A stretch of DNA of 64,000 nt from Paramarasmius palmivorus (Eukaryota > Basidiomycota > Agaricomycetes > Agaricales > Marasmiaceae), in assembly GCA_037176845.1 (NCBI GenBank), contig JAYKXP010000003.1, forward strand, positions 1,054,001 through 1,118,000, read 5' to 3'. The notes beneath the pieces are model-generated. The model had not been told where the DNA came from. It searched no databases and worked only from the letters and a program-made list of their open reading frames with translations. The position numbers and the translations under genes are program-made. How positions within the stretch are numbered: the stretch's first letter is position 1; each line of letters starts with the position of its first letter. Below are positions 46,111 to 57,441 of this stretch, piece after piece.

Positions 46111-47672
46111 CTACAGAGTAATCACTCCTTCTCCAAATACATTCTCAATATGTGGTGCTACTATGTTTATCGATTCCTCGAACGCACTGTCCCCCCAGCC
46201 TTCCCCAATTTTTCTCAGCGACTTTAGCGAAGTCTCCCACGCAGCTCGCGACCATTCTTCCCCCTTTCGGCCTCCTGTATACGCTTGGTACGGCTCAGTC
46301 AAGAATATACCGAGATGAGGATTTGTCGCCGGAAGAACGCTCCTTCTTCTTTCCAGATGATGAAGCAGCTGAGATGCGGTCCAGGCTGAATAGTTCTGGT
46401 CCCTTGGCTCGTCCAGCAGCTGTTTCGCGGCGGATCGGACGGATTTGGGTGCGTGGATGGATAATGCAGCTTGACCCGAACCCGAGCCGCTAACCGAATT
46501 TCCATCACGATTAATACGAGTAACGAGGTCAGCCAACAGGGCAGTGAAATGCTGCACAATTTGAAGATGAAGTGAGTTACGTGCATCGCCTCGGGAGATC
46601 ACTTCCGCATAGTCATCACTTGGGCCTTCGTCGTCGATATCCATGCTATCGTCGCTGCGAATTTGTTCTTGCAGAATGAGGATAGACCTGTCCTTGTAGT
46701 TTGGTTTGAATCCAGAAAAGTTGCCCAGATCGATTGAACCGTCGGGGTAAATGCGCTGAGCTATCGTTCGACTACACCACTCTTTAACTTGAGGGTTAAT
46801 CGTAGTGACGCCTGTTGATTAATATGATTCTATTAGTCGGATGATCGACACCGTTATACCTCGAAGCTTACGTTCGCTCTCGCACATAAAACACAAGTTC
46901 CGGTCACCACTGCAGAGGAAAGTCGGGGCTATACGGTTGAAGTACATAGCACATCGTAAGATCTTCTCGTCATTTGACATTTCCTAGTTTCCAAGTGTTT
47001 CTGCGTATCCTCAACACTAAGGAACGATGACGACTCACGCCGGAAGAATAAGCTGTGTCCGTTTCTTTTCTAGCTTGCCCTTTCAAAGCTTTTCTCTCTT
47101 GGACCTTCTTCAGCAGCCAAGCGGAGGCTTTTCTTGCAAACCAGTTGATCTTACTGTCACCTTTCTTTTGTCTACCTTAATCGTAAGCCAACATCTACGT
47201 TACAACGCGAAAACTAAAAGACACTCACGCATCTAGTTCGTGAACCACTGCGATTGGAACGATCACAATAATTGGCAACCCTAGCCTTTCGACATCGTCG
47301 ACAAACTGAGCAAGTCCATCGAGGGAATGAAGGAGGACGTTGGTATCAATAATCACGAAGGCACCTTTGTTCTCGTCCGTTGGAGGATCCTGCAAATCTC
47401 GTTGTCAATAATGAGTCTGCTCCAAGCGCGAACACCGCACCTTCATCTCGACATCCTCAGTGATTTCAGAAAAACGCTTGAGGTCTGCATGATGATGCTC
47501 CAATGATTCTGCCAGCGTACAGCTTTAGCGGTATAGCCCAGATATTTGGATACAAAGACTGCTGCGTACGCGACTGGGTGTGGAATACAGGTGCCACTGT
47601 GTTAATTAATTGAGTTCTGAGGATTCTTGACACAAAGATTCAAGTCATACGAACAGTTTGCAAAGATTCCAT
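46111..47672 (-). CDS. PIN-domain endonuclease, SWT1-like
   Basis: Start modelled at MESLQTV (47672), two short introns, then RFSEITEDVEMKD and GAFVIIDTNVLLHSLDGLAQ, the first acidic residue of a PIN domain. GLPIIVIVPIAVVHELDA, a basic helix, RNDEKILRCAMYF and FLCSGDRNLC (late PIN motif) follow. The C-terminal half starts near MDIDDEGPSDDYAEV and is helical, ending HIENVFGEGVITL. Swt1 is a nuclear endonuclease in mRNA quality control at the nuclear pore. The 5' exons are the least certain part. Confidence 0.7.
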
Positions 47673-47996
47673 GGTAGTGATGATGGCTGTTCATAGTAAG
47701 TTAGGACAGGATGAGAGGAGGAAGAAAACCGTGAACAAAAGCTGTCTTGGCATGTGCTAAAATACATTCAACAAGCGCTCGCTAAAATAAGCCTCATGTT
47801 CAGGAGTTCGCCAAGTCGAGACGATACGTGCAGAACTAGGATAGCATGGTCGCGTACATGCATATATTGACACGCTGAGGACGTTGTGTCAATGGTGGAG
47901 GTATTCAGGAAGGGGATGTCGGAAATTTCCGTCACGTCTTTGTCCACTACTATCATCATCTAGCTACGGCTCTTGGAGAAGGCGCACTCAGGAAAG

Positions 47997-49784
47997 ATGG
48001 ATTCCGGTGAGTACTGATTCTCACAGTTGCATTTAGGATGCTTCATATCGATTTGTTCTTGTTCAATAGGCGATACGTTATTGTGCAGTAAATGCACCTC
48101 AACCATCACCTACGATTCCATCGCTCCACCTCTTCCTAGTCGTTACCTGTTGTCAAATTATGTGCCCACAGAACACGAGGCTGCAGAAATAATGGATCAC
48201 ATGAAGAAGGAAGAATGCGAGATAAAGGCTTTTGACGAAGAGATTGCGCGTTTGCAATGGATTGTAGCTGATCTGGAGGCTAGGAGGGCGGTTCTAGCAA
48301 AACGTTATGATGAGCGAAGGGCCGCCATATCTGGAGTGCGAAAGCTACCAATAGAGATCCTGCAATCCATCTTCACCCAGACATATCATCCTGATACCGA
48401 TGCAAAAGACAAGCGGCACCAAAAGAACTTTTCGCTCTATCTCTGTAAAACCAGAATTCCAAACCCTTCTCCCATCATCAACTTATCTCAGACTTCCTCT
48501 CACTGGAGAAGTGTAGCCAAGGCTCTACCGCAGCTATGGACCTCCATTTTATTGGACGTCACTCGACTCGACATCGATGTCGTTCCTTTAATCCATACAT
48601 ACCTCGCAAATTCACGCGGCCATCCACTTCGTATCAGGCTCAATGGTTGCGAGCCCAGGCTATTCCAGAAAGAAGATGTTTACGGATACAAGGCCCTCCG
48701 AGTACTCTTGAAAGAGTCAATGACTCGATGGGCCGAATTACACGTCGACATTCTTCACTGGGACGTCATCACCAAGCATCTTGGGGACACATCGACACTC
48801 GATATCACATTTCCAGCGCTCCGCACCCTCAGATGCCTAAGTGACCCATTACTTCATTCTGGGCCACCACATTGGTTCTGGAGAGCCGTGCAGAGTGCGC
48901 CAAAACTCGACAATGTCGATGTCATGTACATGCCGTTGCTACCTTGTTATTCTCTCCCATACCGTCAGCTGAGGTCGCTCATTTTTGCTGCTGCAGGTGG
49001 TGAACACCTGCTTGACAGACTTGCGTCTGCTCCCAGTTTGGAAGTTTTCGAGGTTCATTGGTTCCACATGGGTGCAATGTTCAATGATGGAGCGCCACCC
49101 GTTCCTGCAACCGTCATCCTTCCGCTCCTCCGAACATTCGCTGTCCACCTAACGTGCTCGCTGATGGATTTCCACACTTTCTTCGGTCGTCTGGAACTAC
49201 CATCGTTAGAACGTCTCAGGGTGGAAAGTGACCGAGAATCAGTCGCCGACCATTATACACCTCCCCTGTCATTTCTCTCTGCCCTCGAGCACTGTTCGGC
49301 CCATCTAAAAGATCTAACGCTCAATCTACGTTGGGCAACCATGGACAAGGATTGGATGTCGAGAATTTTGCAGGTCCTTCCTGTTCTGCAGCGTTTCAGT
49401 GCTACGTTTCGTGGCCTGGAAGTTCCGATGCATCGAGCATCGCCATGCATTACGCATTTGCTTTCGAGACTTGTCATCCTGCCCACCGATACGCGGGCAG
49501 TCCTAACTCCCAAATTGGAGCAGCTCTTCATCAAGGAACTCGAGTCCCTCATGAACAAGGAAGTCCTCGAGATGCTTTTGGATGTAATTGAATCCAGAAG
49601 CGAATGTACTCAAAGGGAGGTCGTTGCATTGTCCAATGTCGAGCTTTCGTACCAAATGAACTTCGTCTGGCAGACGCAGGAACAGCTATCGGAGGCTGAG
49701 ATACTTCCAGCGTCTATTCTCAGCAGAATCGAACGCTTGAAAGACAAGAAGATGTCATGTACCATACAAGCTATTGACACATGA
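47997..49784 (+). CDS. F-box-like/LRR-type protein
   Basis: A 10-nt first exon (MDS) joins through intron 48007-48069 to GDTLLCSKCTSTITYDSIAP. A coiled-coil segment (DEEIARLQWIVADLEARRAV) leads to the F-box-like RKLPIEILQSIFTQTY. Typical Agaricomycete F-box sequence follows: SQTSSHWRSVAKALPQLWTS, degenerate leucine-rich stretches, FGRLELPSLERLRVESD, and an end at MSCTIQAIDT. About 570 residues with the rest intron-less. Presumed SCF ubiquitin-ligase adaptor; such proteins are hugely expanded in mushrooms and the target is unknown. Confidence 0.8.
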
Positions 49785-50488
49785 ATAAGAAGAAAACGAA
49801 AGGAAGCTCGCTCTGTTCACTTAAGTTCCTGATCTCAACAAAAGAGAGTACAGACTATGATTTCGCAAGCCACTGAGAGGAAGAAGAGAGGCTCTATAAC
49901 GCATCCGCTTTGGGACACGGGCGGTAACACCGTAAGCGCCAATACCGTTAACCATCACTGTTAGAGCTGCACATCTCATCCCACAGTCTTCAGGAAGGCG
50001 CGTCGTTCAACGTGTTTCGCATTGTGATACCTACACCTCTCTATACATAGTTCTTGCTACAAAGAGCTTCCACACAACTTCCACAGGTCCGGGCAAAGCC
50101 ATCGACTAGGACGAGCTTGGCTACCGTCGCATGATTGCCAATTCATTACTCCTCGGAGGAACATCTCGAAAATATGACAGATCTAGGCATGCGCGGTGCG
50201 CCACTCCCCCAAAAAACTCGATGGACTGACTGATTGCTAACAAGTTCACAAGCCCAATGAATATAATGGTCGGCCTTCGCCGTTCGGTCTCAGATGGAGG
50301 TGTTTATCTATGATTTTTTCTCACTTGTAAGCCACAGGACGCTCAGATCATTTGATTTTTGATATCTAAGGAACCGCTTTTTTTTCTCATCGCTTAGCCA
50401 CGACCACCGCCTGGCGCTGGCTGGCAGTATATTAATCAAGGGCAGAAGTTTTTTTTTTGTTTCGGCCTCACCTTCTGCTTCTCACCGA
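49785..50488. other. Intergenic, no gene seen
   Basis: About 700 bp with homopolymer T runs near 50380 and 50450. No RNA gene, ORF or repeat was recognised; it includes the 7-TM gene promoter. Confidence 0.45.
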
Positions 50489-52104
50489 ATGACCGCCCAG
50501 TTTGCATTTAAGGCTTTGTACACCGTTCAGGGAGCTTTAGTAGGCCCTCTGGTCACTGTGGGTGTGAGTGACACTCGGCTATCTTTATCTTCGTCCAGGC
50601 TCATCAAAAACATGTCGCCAAAAAAGTTGGGGTTATTCCTATTTGGTAGCATCACTTCAAATTTCCGACCCTTAGAACTACTGATAACCAGTGATTGGGA
50701 TCTCTTAGGGTTTTATGCACTTCTCTATGGCTTGGTGGTTTATTTCCTTTGCACACGGCCCAACGTCATCAACAGAAAACTGCACCTTATCTGGACAACG
50801 TCAATTTTCTTGATCTCGACATTGGGCACTACCCTCGACCTCGTAAACGTAGTCATAGCGGCGGTATTGGGGTTCAAAGCAGCAGAGTCCAAGGACACAG
50901 ACCCTCTTTTCCATTGGGAGTCGAGTGAACCAGCGAATTTTGCCCTTACGTGAGTGTTGTGCATTTTCATTTTCCACAGCTACTCACTGATACATAGATT
51001 TCTGGCAGCATTGTGCTATGTCATTACTAAGTATGTGTGGTGTATTCAACCTTAAGAACTGAGAAGTGATCGCCTCTATTTTCCGGTTAGCTGTATAGCA
51101 GATACAGTCCTTGTATGTCGGCTCTCTCCCTCACTTCGATTCCGGTACTCACTTTTCACAGATCTATCGGTGTTATATCATTTGGGTTCGAAAGCGAAGC
51201 AATTGCATATTGTTTTCTCATCTTATACTTCCCTCAAGGGTTCCAGAAAACGTGTCATCGCACTGCCGGTAATTGCGTCTGTTGTGACAAACTGTATGCG
51301 TATTCCCTTCATTTCTAGCTCCCAACACTGACCGCCCTGTAGCCCTCGGACTTGCTGTTACTATAGTCACTGCCGTCGGCTCTCTACGAATCCACGCAGA
51401 AGGAAAAGCGACTCGAAGTCTTTTACTAAAAGCTTCTGATTTACGGACGGGATACTATGCGACCAATGCAGCGGTCAACTTTGTGATAACATTCATGATT
51501 GGTGGGTATCTGAATGGTTCTTGCTTCAGCTACATCTCACTAGGATGGACCGATTAGCGGGTGGTATTTGGTGGACCAGCCGCGACAGTCGCAAATTCCT
51601 CGGAAATTCGATCAGAAGGCAGTATAGGAAGGTGGTTGCTGTTGTGTAGGTGTCTTCAACCTTTCTTACCGTGTTCCATATAATAATAATCCTACAGAGT
51701 CGAGTCGGGCGTTCTATATTCCAGTTGTCTGGTCATTTACGTCTCTATCAGAGAGAACATAAGTAATATCGGTTTCCCAATCGACTTCTTTCCGCTGATT
51801 GTGCTGATGGCTGTATGTATTCCAAATCTAGCTTCCCTGTCTTTAAGTACTGATGTATGTATCATCTCAGGGCATCGCTCCGACTTTGATCATCTTGCGC
51901 ACAAACTTGGGAATATCTTCAAAGAAGGCTGTCCCCGAAACCCGTATGCTGTCTACGTTACGATTCGAGGCCACCCCCACCGTGACTGAGGACATACCGG
52001 GTCAACTGCCCCATAACCTGGATTCTCAAGGTTATAACACCGACCTCGAGGCCGGAAAGAACAGCCAACGGTATGACGCTAGACAAGTAGACACCATAGT
52101 TTAG
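50489..52104 (+). CDS. Seven-TM integral membrane protein (Agaricomycete receptor-like family)
   Basis: Exons joined by short introns give successive hydrophobic helices: DWDLLGFYALLYGLVVYFLC, LIWTTSIFLISTLGTTLDLV, then ESSEPANFALT; then CIADTVL with RCYVIW, the family hallmark at the end of helix 3; ALGLAVTIVTAVGSLRIHA; AAVNFVITFMI; RRQYRKVVAVV; ESSRAFYIPVVWSF; and GIAPTLIILRTNLG. A cytoplasmic tail ends ARQVDTIV. This pattern belongs to the uncharacterised 7-TM proteins expanded in Agaricomycetes. The first exon and the exact start are uncertain; an alternative ATG lies near 50612. Confidence 0.65.
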
Positions 52105-52330
52105 TTTGTGATTTCTATTGTTACTATAGTAATATGTAGCCTATTTCTATCCTAGTCGTCGCTTCGCTGCTGAGGACTCAGTACTTGTACTTAATAGCGC
52201 TGGTTTGGAGGTAATATGCTAGATGGCAAGGGTCCTTGCTAGGGTGCAACAAATTGAACAATGCTATTGCCCAATACGGCGCAATAAAAGGGGTGGTTGT
52301 TGAGGCTTCAGATGACCTTTTCGGAACGCC

Positions 52331-54778
52331 TTACGCTCTACCGATTTCTCGTAGAATTTCCATCCTTCTCGCCTGAGACACGATGCGGAATCCTGCGTTC
52401 GACATCTCAAACTGCCCGTGTCCACCTGAGACTGCCCTCAGTCTCGTATTATAGTCCAACATCCTGCTCAATGGCGCTATGGCGTGAATTGACCTCTTTA
52501 TCCGTGAAGATCCAGAAGAGCCCTTCAAGGTATGTGTACCGTCCCCGGAAGGTGACAGCCATCCAGGAGGCATGTACAGGCCATCCTCAGGGTATCCCCC
52601 TAGTTCTTCTGTGCCTGTTGCGCCATCACCTAAATCCTGTAATTCGGCCCCATGCTCTGTCAAATCCTTCATCACCTTCCCCAGATGTTCCTCCGTCACC
52701 GAGACTTTGAACAAGAAGTAAGGTTCCATAACAGGACCCAAGCCTACTTCTTGTAATTTGTTCCTTAGTATTTTGGCTGCCGCCCCAGTAAGGATAGTCC
52801 AAGCACTGGAGTCAAGAGATGTGTATTTATCGACCGTAATGTGTATACCGGACATGGGCAATGACGAATTGGGTGAGCTGGATAGTGTGCTAGCAATTCC
52901 GGCGGCAATGAAGGACTCTGGGCTTCCACTTGGTCTCTCCGGTGGCAGGATGGTGTTACCTCTTTGGTCAACGACGACGTTTCCGTCCCAAAGAGGATGA
53001 CCTTCCTCGTCCTCTCGCAGGGCACGAATATCCAAACCGACGAAAGTGGACACACCAGCGATGTCTACAGCGTCAGCAAATTGATCACTAGGCTTGATGG
53101 TGGCTGATGGTGAAAGACTTTCTCGATAGTTAACCCGGCGTTTTCCAATCTCAAAACGAGCAGAAAACTCGTCTCTCAAACGGCCTTCGACAATTTCAAG
53201 ATGCAGAGCGCCCAGGCCATGAATCAGTAATTGGCCCTCTTGTGTATCCACCCGGACAGAAGGGTCTGTACGGCTCAGAGACTCGAGAGCCTCTTGAACA
53301 GGGAAATGGTCCGCGTGTGAGTTGGGTATAATTGAAGCGGAGATAACAGCCGGAGGCGGAACTATGTCTGACATCGCGGAGCGGCTCGAGGCGGGGGTAC
53401 CGGGTGCGACAAGAGTGTCGCCTGTCCTGGTGTATTTGAGGCCAAGAATGACACCGACGGATCCGAAAGGAAGTTCGTCTACTTCTTGTGCTTCGGATGC
53501 ATAAAGAAGGAGCAGCTTGTTTACTTTCTCTTTCGCCCCGCTATTCACATTGAGAAGAGAGCTTTGACGTTTAAGTGTACCTATTCATGATCAGAAAATT
53601 GTTTCAGGTCAATCCAGAGACTACCAACCTGAGTAAACGCGAACAAAAGTCATCCAGCCCTTTCGCTTATCCCAGCTTACTTTCCAAGCCAACAGTCGCA
53701 GGGGTGCGTTCTTTGCCTGCTCATGAGGTACATCGAGGGGGCTTGCAAAGAGTTCGCCGACGTAGTCCATGAGGATATCCGTACCGACGTGGCGTATGGC
53801 AGAGCCACATACGACAGGCAGCACATTGTTTTCCAGTGAGGCTTTGCGGAGATGCGGTAAAATACGGGAAGAATCAATATCGAGGTATGCTCCGTCGGAT
53901 GACGACGAGAGAAGGGTCTCCATAAGATCTTCGGAGAACATTGAGAGATTCTCAAGCAATTGTGTACGCGCCGCGGGTAGGTGCGACACCATTGGGTGAT
54001 TTGACGGAAGAACATCCTTGATGGAATGAACGTCGCGAGGTAGTGCTTCCCGCTTCGCGTTGTTATGCTCGTCCCAACGCCATATCTCCCATTTCAAGAT
54101 GTCTACGAGACCGTGAATGCCGGGTTCTGCATGGTTATAGTCTGCTGGTTCAAAGGACGCGACTGGGAGCGTAATTGGAAGAGGATTTGGATGCATGCGA
54201 TGGGCAAGCAAAGATGCTATTGAAGATCTAAAGGAGGCACCTGTTCTGTCGAGTTTATTGAGGAAAACTAGGCGCGTCGCAACACCGTATCTTCAGGAAT
54301 ATATTCAGGATTGCTCAAGTCGAAACAGGAAAGATACGTACCTATCTAGTTGCTTCCAGACACCCTTTGTTTGTGCCTCAACCCCTTCCACTGAGTCAAT
54401 CAACACAACAGCACCGTCGACGATTCTGCTAGCACTCTCCACTTCCATCCCAAAGTCCGCATGGCCGGGGGTGTCTATTAAGTTGAAAGTCCAATCCTTC
54501 CATTTCACGGGAATGCTTGCGGACTGTATTGTTATACCGCGTTCGCGCTCGGCAGGAAGAAAGTCGGTAGTAGTGCTCCCGGTATCGACTGAACCGGAAT
54601 GAGAGAGATAGTGAGAAGTGAGGAGAATAGATTCCGTCAGGGTTGTTTTTCCAGAGTCAATATGAGCGACCAGCGCCATATTCCTAATTTTACTTGGATC
54701 ATGGCTGGCAGCTGCTGCAGTTGCAAAGGTCCTCTTGGATAAAAGGCGTTTTTGAAGACGAAGACATGCTCGTTGCAT
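52331..54778 (-). CDS. MEF2: Mitochondrial elongation factor G2 (ribosome-releasing factor 2)
   Basis: Starts MQRACLRLQKRLLSKRTFAT, a mitochondrial presequence; an ATG at 54853 would add 25 residues and nearly touch STE14. GTPase motifs: AHIDSGKTT (G1), ERERGITIQSA (G2), LIDTPGHADFG (G3), VFLNKLDR (G4). Domain II: WKVSWDKRKGWMTFVRVYSG. Domains III-V: TDPSVRVDTQEGQLLIHGLG and ALHLEIVEGRL, PYFLFKVSVTEEHLGKVMKD, MLDYNTRLRAVSGGHGQFEM. It ends ILREIGRA. EF-G2 acts with mitochondrial RRF in ribosome recycling. Confidence 0.9.
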
Positions 54779-54879
54779 GGACGTCGTGGGACAAAAAGAA
54801 CGCGTTCCTTTTCGCGCCGGCGACTCCGAGAACAATGCTATTGTTCTGAGCATTGTTCAATCTTTCTCTTCTTCACCCA

Positions 54880-55855
54880 TGTCGGACGGCTTTGATGCTC
54901 GTCTAGAGGCACGCCAGCGCCAGCTCAATCATGCTCTACACACGGAACCTATCAGAGACGTTGTTATCCATGGAAATTTGCCCAATACACCTTTGGTAGC
55001 ATCAACTATTTCATTCCTGCTCGGCTCAGTCTTCTGTTTTGGGCTTTTCACCTTTCTTTCCGGAGGATTCTCTTGGTGGGCAACATACCAATTGGGCTTT
55101 TTTGTCGCAGCATGGGCTGCATTTCATTGGGGCGAATACGCGGTGACTGCAGGATGGAACCTGGAGAAGTGCAGCGTTGATTGTGAGCCACACTTTCTCC
55201 TTGTCGGGTCTCATACTCACTACTTCATTTTAGCATTCCTTCTGGATAATGGGATGATGTATCATATAGCTAATGGCTCCGCTGTCCTTGAATACATTGT
55301 CACCTCATACTTCAAGCCCTCATGGAAGACATATCCCTACATTTCATCAATCGGTGAGGACCATTGTGGTTCGTCGTCTCCGACATACTCATAACTGATA
55401 GGTATATTCCTGGTCACAATCGGACAAGCATTGCGGTCGTCTGCCATGATCCATGCTTCAACCAATTTTTCTCATTCCGTCGCCTATCGCAAGAGGGAGA
55501 CCCATAAGCTTGTTACCACTGGTGTTTACTCGTTAGTCCTCCATTCCCTGTTTTCTGTGCTTTATCTCATACTGTTCAAGCATGTTCCGCCACCCATCAT
55601 ATGCTGGATTCTTTTACTGGGCGCTGGGCACCCAGTTAGTGCTTCAGAATCCCATATGCTTCATCTTGTTCTTTTATCTGCTTTGGAAATTCTTTTACCA
55701 AAGAACCAGAGGCAAGTTCATTGGCTTTGATTCTCAACGCAGCTATTGATGCCCCTCGACTCCCAGGAGAGGAAAAGTACTTGACACAATTCTTCCCGAC
55801 CGAGTATCCCGAATATCAGAAACGCGTCAAAACTTGGATACCATTCGTTCCATAA
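54880..55855 (+). CDS. STE14: Protein-S-isoprenylcysteine carboxyl methyltransferase
   Basis: ER membrane enzyme that methylates the prenylated C-terminal Cys of CaaX proteins such as Ras and pheromones. It starts MSDGFDARLEARQRQLNHAL, has several TM helices, FHWGEYAVTAGWN, SFLLDNGMMYHIAN, GQALRSSAMIHASTNFSH, and the ICMT core HKLVTTGVYSWFRHPSYAGF, with FFYWALGTQLVLQNP, RGEEKYLTQFFPTEYPEYQ and an end at WIPFVP. Introns near 55183, 55354, 55532 and 55714 are all about 50 bp. It shares a 101-bp promoter gap with MEF2. Confidence 0.93.
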
Positions 55856-55965
55856 ATGTTCCTCCTTCATCTCGCTCACACCGCAATCTGAAAATATGCA
55901 TGGCTGCTTTTGATGCATCTGGAATTGATAGATCATTGTATTATACATTTAATCTAGTAGTAGTA

Positions 55966-56760
55966 CTATAACTCTCTATTCTCATCGGCATCTCCGAAGA
56001 GTACAGCCCCTTCCATATCCTCATCATCATCTGCAGCGCCAGCGCGGTTGTCACCAGCACTATGAAGTACTTGACTAAACTGCATCATACCACCGTATTC
56101 GTCGTCGTCGTCATCAATGACAAGCATCTCCTGGTCTTGTCCAAGGTATGGTGTTTGTCCTCTGTCTGGCTCCTCATCTAGGTCAGGAAGGAACAGCGGC
56201 GTCTTGGACCTTGCTCGTTGCCGAGCCTCTACAGATGCCACAAATTCTGGCGGTGCAATACTGGAACTCCTCGCCTCAGCTGCCGCTGGCGTACTTCGGA
56301 ATATCGAAGGAGCACGACTAAGTGCTCGTATCGGTGGCCATGGCTCAACGACAATACAAAGACAGTGACCAAAGATGTTGAACCCCTGATATTTGAGCTT
56401 GAGTATGGGTTTTGGTTTCTCTTCTTCATCGTCGGGAACTAGAGTGAATTGTACTGTTTTGACTCGTCTTTCACGGGATTCGTTTTCCTCTTCGTAGTCA
56501 GGGTCATCAGCCATCTCGACGTCGTCGTCATCTTGGTTGCCTCCTTCGACGCGGGTCGTTTTGGCCTTGCGTGTACGTGTAGGTCGACGGGTCTGTCCTT
56601 CCTCAGTACCAACGTCGGAATCGTCTGAGCTGTCATCTTGCCTTCGTCTCTTTCGAGATTCAGATGGTTGTACAGGTGCTCTTGGCTTTCTCTTTGGAGG
56701 AATAGGCGGAGGTGCCATGGGTTGTTGATTGCGTGGAGGAGCTGCTGCGAATGTGCGCAT
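55966..56760 (-). CDS. Acidic/basic low-complexity nuclear protein, unknown
   Basis: Starts MRTFAAAPPRNQQPMAPPPI. Mostly disordered: SRKRRRQDDSSDDSDVGTEE, RRPTRTRKAKTTR (nuclear-localisation-like), then ERRVKTVQFTLV and KPKPILKLKYQGFNIFGHCL, the only folded-looking part, and a C-terminus with DDDDDEYGG and an end at LFGDADENREL. No domain recognised; a chromatin role is a guess from composition. An upstream exon in another frame near 56760-56816 cannot be excluded. Confidence 0.55.
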   Translation of the reverse strand: MRTFAAAPPRNQQPMAPPPIPPKRKPRAPVQPSESRKRRRQDDSSDDSDVGTEEGQTRRPTRTRKAKTTRVEGGNQDDDDVEMADDPDYEEENESRERRVKTVQFTLVPDDEEEKPKPILKLKYQGFNIFGHCLCIVVEPWPPIRALSRAPSIFRSTPAAAEARSSSIAPPEFVASVEARQRARSKTPLFLPDLDEEPDRGQTPYLGQDQEMLVIDDDDDEYGGMMQFSQVLHSAGDNRAGAADDDEDMEGAVLFGDADENREL

Positions 56761-57441
56761 CTGTGCGTTCTTTCAGCGGACTCTGCCATCACAGGCATTG
56801 GATTACATGCCTTCATGACGATAGAATGAGGTTGCGTCTTTCTGAGAAAGTAGCAGAATTGATATGTTTCTGTTGCCGGTCAGACGACTCAAAAAGGCCT
56901 AAATACCCAGTACGCACCTCCTCTATGAGTTTCCACTGTTGCCTTCTTTGCATGCCCCGAGCTCATGTCAGTCTCTGCCTGTAATTTGGGCAAAATACTA
57001 TTTGACCTGAATGAGTGCTTGTTCTTCACTGCGTAAAATCTAGCTTGGTGCTGACTTTGGCCTTAAATCTTCGAGAACGTGTTGGAGGGTTCTGTCAGAC
57101 ATCCAGTCAAGATGTCGTTCGTCGAGGTATAGCTTCCAAGAAGTGGTTGATTAGCTGCGGACGTGCAAATAGAATATTTTGAAGCTCACGAAGACGGGAA
57201 GAACGCATTTTTCGGAGATACGAAGGTAGTAAGGGTTCCTAGGCCTGAACGGCATCTTCACAAAAGTGGAGGCAAAGGACAGACCCGGGCGCTTATTGAC
57301 AATGAACGACGCGTCGTTGTTATCGGCTCCGAAACTCGCTACCCCTAGTACGATGGCGAAGGACAGATGGCACAGTTATCGTTCCAAAATCGTGTTTCCA
57401 CTATAGATTTCTAAATACTAATACATAACGAGTCCTTAGAT
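56761..57441. other. Intergenic, containing one doubtful small ORF
   Basis: Non-coding apart from the doubtful ORF at 57163-57348, listed separately. Confidence 0.35.
57163..57348 (+). CDS. Doubtful small ORF, 61 codons
   Basis: Reads EYFEAHEDGKNAFFGDTK, VVRVPRPERHLHKSGGKGQ and ends VVVIGSETRYP. It opens with GTG, not ATG. ATGTCGTTCGTCGAG at about 57111 followed by a GTATAG donor could be its first exon, but no acceptor restores the frame. It looks protein-like, perhaps a small gene or a remnant; not recognised. Confidence 0.25.
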   Translation: MQIEYFEAHEDGKNAFFGDTKVVRVPRPERHLHKSGGKGQTRALIDNERRVVVIGSETRYP